Source of the DNA: Medicago truncatula
Lineage: Eukaryota; Streptophyta; Magnoliopsida; Fabales; Fabaceae
Length of the DNA: 64,000 nucleotides
Reading direction: 5' to 3'
Assembly (NCBI RefSeq): GCF_003473485.1
Contig: NC_053043.1
Span: 12,844,001-12,908,000 of the forward strand
The notes under the pieces are model-generated. The model searched no databases, was not told where the DNA came from, and saw nothing but the letters and a program-made list of their open reading frames with translations. The translations under genes were made by a program, and so were the position numbers. Position 1 is the first letter of the stretch. Every line of letters begins with the position of its first letter. This document shows, piece by piece, positions 58,578 through 64,000 of the stretch.

Positions 58578-59822
58578 TGAACACTACAAATTTAATATCA
58601 CTAAAACCGAAAATGATTATTTTGCAAGTTAATAGAATAAAAGGACAAAATTCTTACAAATATTAATGAATAAAAGTGACAAGTATAATTATGCCTCTAA
58701 ATCTTTAATATGTTGACGATATATCAATCTAAATAAATGAATACCGCAATAAGATGAGAAAATTAAAATTTCCGCACTAGAATGACGAACAAAACAACTA
58801 CACGTTTTCCTTAAAAAAAAAAAATACAACTGCACGTTCAGATGAAAAAAATCATGTAAAATATAAACAAAAGATTAGAAGTGATGATGATGAATAAACC
58901 AAGGTTACAAGAGGGACATGGAAGGATATTCAACAATTGTTAATTAGATGGAAGAAGAAAACCTAGTTACCAATTTTTTACGAGAGGTAGCTAAGTAGCT
59001 TCTACTTCACATCATTATATGATAATAATACACTCTATATATTGCATTTACAATTGCTTAGCTACAAAAACTATTATACAACAAGCTCGTAGCTTTTTAC
59101 TGCCCATTTGTTTATAATGTACAAATTATGGACAATAATCGACATCACATTTACAACCAATCTTTATCCCACTAAAAGGTATATATATCAATACTATATA
59201 TATATATACACAATGAGACAAATCTAAAATCCTTTCAAAAAAAAAAAAAAAGACAAACCCAAAACTAGTATACTAAAATTTTTAAGAAATACTAACATGT
59301 GCCCTTATGACATATGTTAGTATATCAAAGATAAAACTTATGTATTGGAAATGTACCAATTTATTTTTCAAAAATTTCAAAAAATATTTTTTCTCAATAA
59401 ATACTTAATATTTGTGGGATCCTAAACATGTGGCCCCTGCACATGTTAGCATGACCCCTAAAAAATTTATGTTAAAGTTTGACGATTTGATTGAGAAAAT
59501 TGGTTAGCAATGGAGACTGTAATTGCACACATATTTTTCACATATTGATTACTATCCCCAAGTTGCGAAAGAACAGCTGAACTAGTGGTGCCATTGCATT
59601 TCTTCCCACAAGTATCAGCCAAATTTCCAGCAGTGGTTGCACTTTGTTTGACACCATTATAATCACTTTTGTCTACACATTTCTGAGCTTGTGGCACAAG
59701 TTCTTTTGATATCTTGGTGTATGAAGCAATGCAATTATCCAAAGCAGCTTTCAGTTGTATGTCCTTGGTTTGCACTTGAACAGTTTGAAGTTGATGTAAT
59801 ATGACCGGTGCTCTTGTCGCGA
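58578..59822. repeat. Segmental duplication, unit 2 right piece
   Basis: Pairs with 39680-40753. It includes the 3' flank and the last two thirds of the intact PMEI gene. The first bases ('acactacaaatttaatatc') fix the right edge of the LINE/LTR insertion. Confidence 0.8.
59289..59452. repeat. MITE in the PMEI 3' flank
   Basis: ATACTAACATGTGCCCTTAT at the left end and, reverse complemented, ATGCTAACATGTGCAGGGGC at the right end. It ends 14 bp from the stop codon of the PMEI gene and is absent from unit 1. Related to 4340-4485. Confidence 0.65.
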
Positions 59823-60054
59823 CAACCTTGAGTGTTACACGAACAAATCCAGAGATGTCAGTATTTGATGCAATATACTTTACTGCATATAAATTTGATT
59901 TTAATGTTATAACGCAAAGATGGTAATGAGGTGTTTTTCGACATATAGCTTTAATCAAGTCTAGCTTTGGTGGTTGATGGCATTGAATTGGTGGTATGAA
60001 GAAAATGGATGAAATGGTTAAGAGAATGATAATTGAAAAACTTGAAATCTTCAT
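59467..60054 (-). CDS. PMEI-family inhibitor, 195 aa
   Basis: An intronless minus-strand frame. Residues 1-25 are a signal peptide (SFSIIILLTISSIFFIPPIQC), so the product is secreted. Cys38 and Cys47 (ICRKTPHYHLC) form the N-terminal hairpin; Cys108 and Cys149 are in place for the second bridge, and Cys126 and Cys153 are extra. The core QLKAALDNCIASYTKISKEL and the end LGDSNQYVKNMCAITVSIAN follow the four-helix-bundle pattern. It inhibits invertase or pectin methylesterase; which of the two is not decided by sequence. A TATA box lies about 85-90 bp upstream. The C-terminus may have been reshaped by the MITE ending 14 bp past the stop: the pseudogene copy reads a few codons further (HQTLTEVV). 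Confidence 0.87.
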   Translation of the reverse strand: MKISSFSIIILLTISSIFFIPPIQCHQPPKLDLIKAICRKTPHYHLCVITLKSNLYAVKYIASNTDISGFVRVTLKVVATRAPVILHQLQTVQVQTKDIQLKAALDNCIASYTKISKELVPQAQKCVDKSDYNGVKQSATTAGNLADTCGKKCNGTTSSAVLSQLGDSNQYVKNMCAITVSIANQFSQSNRQTLT

Positions 60055-60137
60055 TTTGTTTTAATTTTAACAATAAGAGTGATTATGCTTCTCTTAATTG
60101 ATTGAAGAACACAAATGATAAGAGGATAGTAGGGATG

Positions 60138-60147
60138 GATTATATAA
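60138..60147 (-). promoter_or_regulatory. TATA box of the minus-strand PMEI gene
   Basis: TTATATAATC on the minus strand lies 84-93 bp upstream of the ATG. The leader between them is free of competing ATGs in a strong context. Confidence 0.5.
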
Positions 60148-60150
60148 TAA

Positions 60151-60697
60151 AGACTTTGTTAGGGCAATGAAATAAATTAATGGTTTGAATTTGTACCATT
60201 TTAGGATATATATTTTGACGCTTTGCATTTTGGTCGCTCGTCCCATCAAGAGCTGTGGTCTAAGATGAGTCAATGCTACCATTTTTAGGCAATTCTAATT
60301 TTCAACTCCCTCTTGGGACAATTATAATTTATAAGAGTACTATTAGAGTTTTTCTTTGTCACAATATAAATATATGTGAAGTAATTAAATGAAAAATTTA
60401 AATGAAAAAATACACGTGTCTTTAGCAGGGTCGGTCCAAGGATAAAACGACTAAAACCCTCATTTAAAACCTACGAACAAAATAATTTTTCTTTAAATTT
60501 TAAAAAGGCGTCATATTTAGATAAAAAGGGTCTCATTTTGCTGAAAAAGAAAAAGGGGGCTCATATATCAAAATTTGTTTTAGACATCACTTACTTTTGA
60601 ATATTATTGGACCGACCTTGTCTTTAGCAGAAAAAATGTGCATGAGATGCTTAATAAAAATTATGTTGCACAATAAAGTTTATTTATACATGTTTCT
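60151..60697. other. Intergenic, no gene seen
   Basis: Between the PMEI promoter and the SINE. A segment at 60425-60620 has opposed phrases 'agcagggtcggtccaagg' and 'ggaccgaccttgtctttagca', an inverted pair that marks a MITE-like element of about 195 bp. Confidence 0.5.
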
Positions 60698-60822
60698 GTG
60701 AGCATAGTTGGTAGGGATATTGCATAATATCTGAAGGGGTCGGAGTTCGAACATCAAAAACCCCACTTATTCATAGTTAAAAGGTGAATTTCTAACCACT
60801 AGGCTACTTGACAAAAAAAAAA
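60698..60822 (+). mobile_element. SINE, tRNA-derived
   Basis: GTGAGCATAGTTGGTAGGGA is the box A region, and GGGGTCGGAGTTCGAACATC the box B region about 45 bp later. The body has 'accccacttattca' and 'aggctacttgacaaaaaaaa', which I recognise as the tail of a widespread legume SINE. It ends in poly-A. Confidence 0.75.
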
Positions 60823-60843
60823 TGAACCTTAGAAAAAAAAACC

Positions 60844-60846
<3 letters not shown>

Positions 60847-60913
<67 letters not shown>
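60847..60913. repeat. Long TA microsatellite, about 67 bp
   Basis: More than 30 uninterrupted TA units, directly followed by an A-rich stretch. Confidence 0.95.
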
Positions 60914-60916
<3 letters not shown>

Positions 60917-60959
60917 AAAAAAAAAGAAGTATTATCATTGTTTCTCCAACTTATCAAAA

Positions 60960-61390
60960 ATCTTTGACAGGCTTGTGCTCTCACGTTTGGATGGTGGATG
61001 AAGGTACTTGACCCAAAGTTATAGCTCAGTTTGCAGGTCTGGGTCCGATGGTGTTTTGTGTTGGTATTGTATGGTGCTTTGTGTGCGGCTAATTGGCGGT
61101 GCTGTTTTCAGTATGTTGTGTGTGACTTTTTGTATGGTTGTGTTGTGTATTGGTTGATGTGTACTTCGTGTAGGGCTTAGTGCATGGCTTTCAACCGCCT
61201 CATCGATGTTCGTTTCCCAACGTCGTCGTTTGTGGTTTGTGTCGTATGTTCAGATTCGTGTGGGTTTGGTCCATGCTCGGTTAACGTCAGGCTGGGCGTG
61301 TGTTCTCAGATGTCAAATTTTAGTTTTGCATCTTTGTGGTTGCCTCTTTGGCTAAGGTGCTGGTTCTCTGTACTACTAAAAAAATAAAAA
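60960..61390 (+). mobile_element. Possible LINE 3' tail
   Basis: GT-rich sequence without coding potential that ends 'tgtactactaaaaaaataaaa'. The phrase 'gcctctttggctaaggtgct' resembles the 3' untranslated end of legume LINEs as I remember them. Weak call. Confidence 0.3.
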
Positions 61391-62030
61391 TTAGCGTAAA
61401 CTTAGCGGGAAAACGTGAAATCCCACCACACCACACACCCACTTTCTTGCGCTTAGGTAATTCTACTTCATAATTATGACCATCCTCGCACCTTTCCACA
61501 CTCTTCTTCATTTTCTTTGATGAAGAGATAACACCCGCATCCCCATGATGTTGATTAGATAACCATTCTAAACTCCATGGACCAGACACCATCGACCAAC
61601 CTGCCTCTGGATGACAAGAACTCATACATTTACGGAGTGGCATATTAATCGGCTTGATCACCTTTTCTTTCAAAGTCTCCACTCGTCCAACATCAGCCTG
61701 ACACCTACTCTCTACAACAACTGGCGGCGAGTCATTCATATGAGTAGCATGGCCCTCCACTAACTGAACTTCCTTCAGTGTAGAACATGTCTTTTGCGCT
61801 AATAACATAGTGCCATCTACCTTTACTGTCAATTGCACCCCACTAGCAGGCCTAGCCAATGATGCCACAATTTCGGAAACATGAATAGCTTGGTCCTTGG
61901 CTCCCTCAATGAGCGAACCTTTAGGCTCCTCCACCGCTAACTCATCGACTAATTTCTCGACCAAAGTATCAACATCGTTACAAGCTTCCGGGTCCCCAGG
62001 TATATCTCATAACTGAGACAATTTGGACCC
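61391..62030 (-). mobile_element. LINE remnant, ORF1 C-terminal/linker region
   Basis: The minus-strand frame 61964-61320 includes VSGPWSLEWLSNQHHGDAGV and SSKKMKKSVERCEDG, phrases I associate with the region between the nucleic-acid-binding ORF1 part and the endonuclease of legume LINEs. No endonuclease or reverse transcriptase follows. The last 20 codons run into the neighbouring repeat and are not native. Confidence 0.5.
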
Positions 62031-63460
62031 ATTATCTTCCTCGAAAAGGCATGCTTCCTCCCCAATATTGAATTTAATTGATATTTGTTTTATATAACTT
62101 CTAATTGATAATGTGATTGTTTTGATCTATCAATTGTCATCCGAATCCATCAATTTTCCACCCTAATTTAGACACACAAATTTCATATATGAATTATTGG
62201 ATTGTTTTTATCTATCAATTGTCATCTAGATCCAAATCCGTCCATTTTTCCACCCTAATTTATATTCGAACATTGTATTCCAGATCATATAACATACAAC
62301 TCAAATTTTATTGTTTCAAAATCGATTCTAGATTGTAACAAAAAAAAATAAAACCGATTCTAGATCCAAATCCATCTCTTTTTCCACCCTAATTTAAATT
62401 CGAATACCATATTCGACATCGTATAACATGCAACTCAAAAGTTATTGTGCCAAAACCAATGAGAGAGAAACAATATAAATATCGAAAAATAGTATATACA
62501 TAAGACCCTGATGTTAGATTTTTTATTTTTTTTTATCTTCAAGCTATTTTTTCCAAATTGTATAATATTTTTTCTTAGAACAAGTTGTTAGTTGTGGGAA
62601 TCTCATCAGATGGCTATGGAGATCCAAGCGAGAAGATGCAAATTAAAGAGTACTAGTATTAGTATTGCCGTATTGGTATCAGCGGTGCAATGAATTGGTT
62701 TATTCCCACAGACACAGATATATATGCACACACATGCAAGTGGTGGATTGTCACCTCTCTGAAGCTTGTTTATGCAAAAATGGCTGGCCTAACAAACGAC
62801 AAATGAAAATGGTTTTTTTTAATTGGGTTAAATAAATTATTAGTCCTTCTAAATGTTACCCTTTTAATAGTTTCTGGTCCTTAATTTTAAGTGAGTTCGT
62901 ATGATTCCTCCAAGATATATAACAGGGCTCTTTGCGAGAGAAATCCATCTAGAACAAACATGATTGAAAAATCCAAACACCCATGAAACCAATTCTCAAG
63001 CAAAAAAAGTCCAAGTCTACCTCTTGTTCCAAAACCCATTAAGTTTTGCTTGGGAAATTTGTTTATTACATTGCAAATCAAAATTTACTCGTGGATTTTA
63101 CCTCCAAAAATAATCCACTGATGAATGATCATTTGAATCTTTTGCGAAATGAAAGGAAAACATTGTCTAAGTTTTGATATAGCTAATTGAACTTCCATAA
63201 TCATCAGTTTCTAATTACATGCCCTATCTATCCATACTATTGCTTTTCATGCATAACTTGATCGATAATTTGAGGTTCAATTAAAAAAAAAAATCAATAC
63301 CCAATAATAAAGGCATATATAACCTTTGCCTCTTCTCTATGTAGTTTTTGTCATTATAAATTACACTATGCAACTAAAATTGTACTACAAAACTCAAGTC
63401 AATACCATTATCGGAACAACCAAATTGAGTTTTCGCAAATGCAATTAAACCATCTTAATA
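62031..63460. other. Intergenic, no gene seen
   Basis: AT-rich DNA with a local duplication: 62130-62280 and 62340-62450 repeat 'gatcc-aatccatc-ttttccacccta' and 'taatttaaattcgaa' phrases. The frame at 62887-63081 has no motif. Confidence 0.4.
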
Positions 63461-63469
63461 GAATGGCTA

Positions 63470-63660
63470 AAATATGATTTTAGTCCCTGCAAATATGCCT
63501 CATTTTGGTTTTAGTCCCTGTAAAAAGAAAATTTTGTTTTTGGTCTCTGCAAAATATTTTGTTTTTGAAAATAGTCCCTGACCCTACTTTTGTGATGATT
63601 TGCATACGTGGCACATTATAACGGAACCAATTTTATATTTTTGGTCCCTGCAAAGATGAG
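63470..63660. repeat. Arm of a Mutator-like MITE family
   Basis: Contains TTTTAGTCCCTGCAAATATG and further 'tagtccctg' and 'ggtccctgcaaa' phrases, as in the arms of 34692-35080. Only one arm was recognised, so edges are not defined. Two flanking segments (63370-63450 and 63665-63740) are a direct duplicate of each other ('aactcaa-tcaataccat' to 'caattaaaccatctta'). Confidence 0.5.
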
Positions 63661-63778
63661 ACCGACTTTGGCACACTCTCAAAACTCAAATCAATACCAT
63701 CGAAACATCCAAAGTGAGTTTTCACAAATGCAATTAAACCATCTTACTGCAATAAAAATAGAATTGAGGACGCATCGA

Positions 63779-64000
63779 CTACAATAGCATAATCATAATC
63801 GATAAACTACAAAAGAAAAGAGTGTATAAATTAATCATAATCAGAACCACCACCATAATATGAGTAAGCTTCCACGCGCCATTTGTAAAAACTTCACCGG
63901 GCGCCTTCACTGGTTCCTTCATTGTTTTCGGTGGTGGCGGGCGATCACCGAGTTTGTAGGAGAGGTTCAAGGTCCCTCTGGATTTCTCTGAGTTTATTTT
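63779..64000 (-). CDS. C-terminal end of a possible C2-domain (SRC2-like) gene, partial
   Basis: The minus-strand frame enters from beyond position 64000 and reads KINSEKSRGTLNLSYKLGD, then Pro-rich RPPPPK, then VKAPGEVFTNGAWKLTH and a hydrophobic tail. The segment 'S-G-LN-SYK-G-' followed by a proline-rich tail is how SRC2/BAP-type C2 proteins leave their C2 domain. The hydrophobic last 25 residues look unlike them. A +1 shift after GAW would instead give EAYSYYGGGSDYD and a stop, so the end may be frameshifted. With only about 70 residues visible the call is weak. Confidence 0.4.
   Translation of the reverse strand, partial: KINSEKSRGTLNLSYKLGDRPPPPKTMKEPVKAPGEVFTNGAWKLTHIMVVVLIMINLYTLFFCSLSIMIMLL

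Overview
The window is nuclear DNA of a flowering plant, most likely a papilionoid legume close to Medicago or Trifolium. It is AT-rich, its genes have plant introns, it carries a plant nuclear tRNA-Trp, and it is packed with plant transposons. Several of these, such as the LINE with the FADD motif and the MITEs with 'tagtccctgcaaatat' ends, resemble families I associate with legumes. The lineage is an inference from family resemblance, not from a search.

Layout. (1) 1-13 kb: two same-strand copies of a ferritin-like desiccation-related protein gene (PCC13-62 type). One is only its last exon at the left edge; the other is complete with three exons (10948-12143). Between them lie a 2.5 kb solo LTR, two related LTRs in opposite orientation, LINE scraps and MITEs. 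(2) 13.5-22.2 kb: a five-exon EMC6 gene (ER membrane protein complex subunit 6) with a 20-nt internal exon, a small membrane-anchored protein of 85 aa, and tRNA-Trp(CCA). (3) 22-29 kb: a decayed pectin-methylesterase/invertase-inhibitor (PMEI) fragment, a 1.2 kb solo LTR and an intact PMEI gene (28206-28742). (4) 31-35 kb: a three-exon minus-strand gene for a 224-aa plant protein with one membrane segment and unknown function. (5) 35-39 kb: decayed LINEs. (6) 39.3-60.3 kb: a segmental duplication. Unit 1 (39.3-40.75 kb) ends in a broken PMEI pseudogene; unit 2 ends in an intact PMEI gene (59467-60054). Unit 2 is split by a 12,444-bp CACTA transposon (42838-55281) sitting inside an older MITE, and by a LINE plus gypsy LTR block (55607-58577). 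(7) 60-64 kb: a SINE, a long TA microsatellite, LINE remnants, and at the right edge the tail of a possible C2-domain (SRC2-like) gene.

The most notable item is the CACTA element. It has matching termini, a perfect 3-bp target-site duplication, and two minus-strand genes whose exons I could join by hand without stops: a TNP2-type transposase (1141 aa) and a TNPA/Ptta-type accessory protein (583 aa). It therefore looks potentially autonomous and fairly young. The upstream regions of its two genes share a duplicated ~280-bp segment. The host genes (stress protein, ER membrane insertase subunit, inhibitor family) are ordinary and do not form a pathway together. I found no CRISPR, operon or other non-eukaryotic system.
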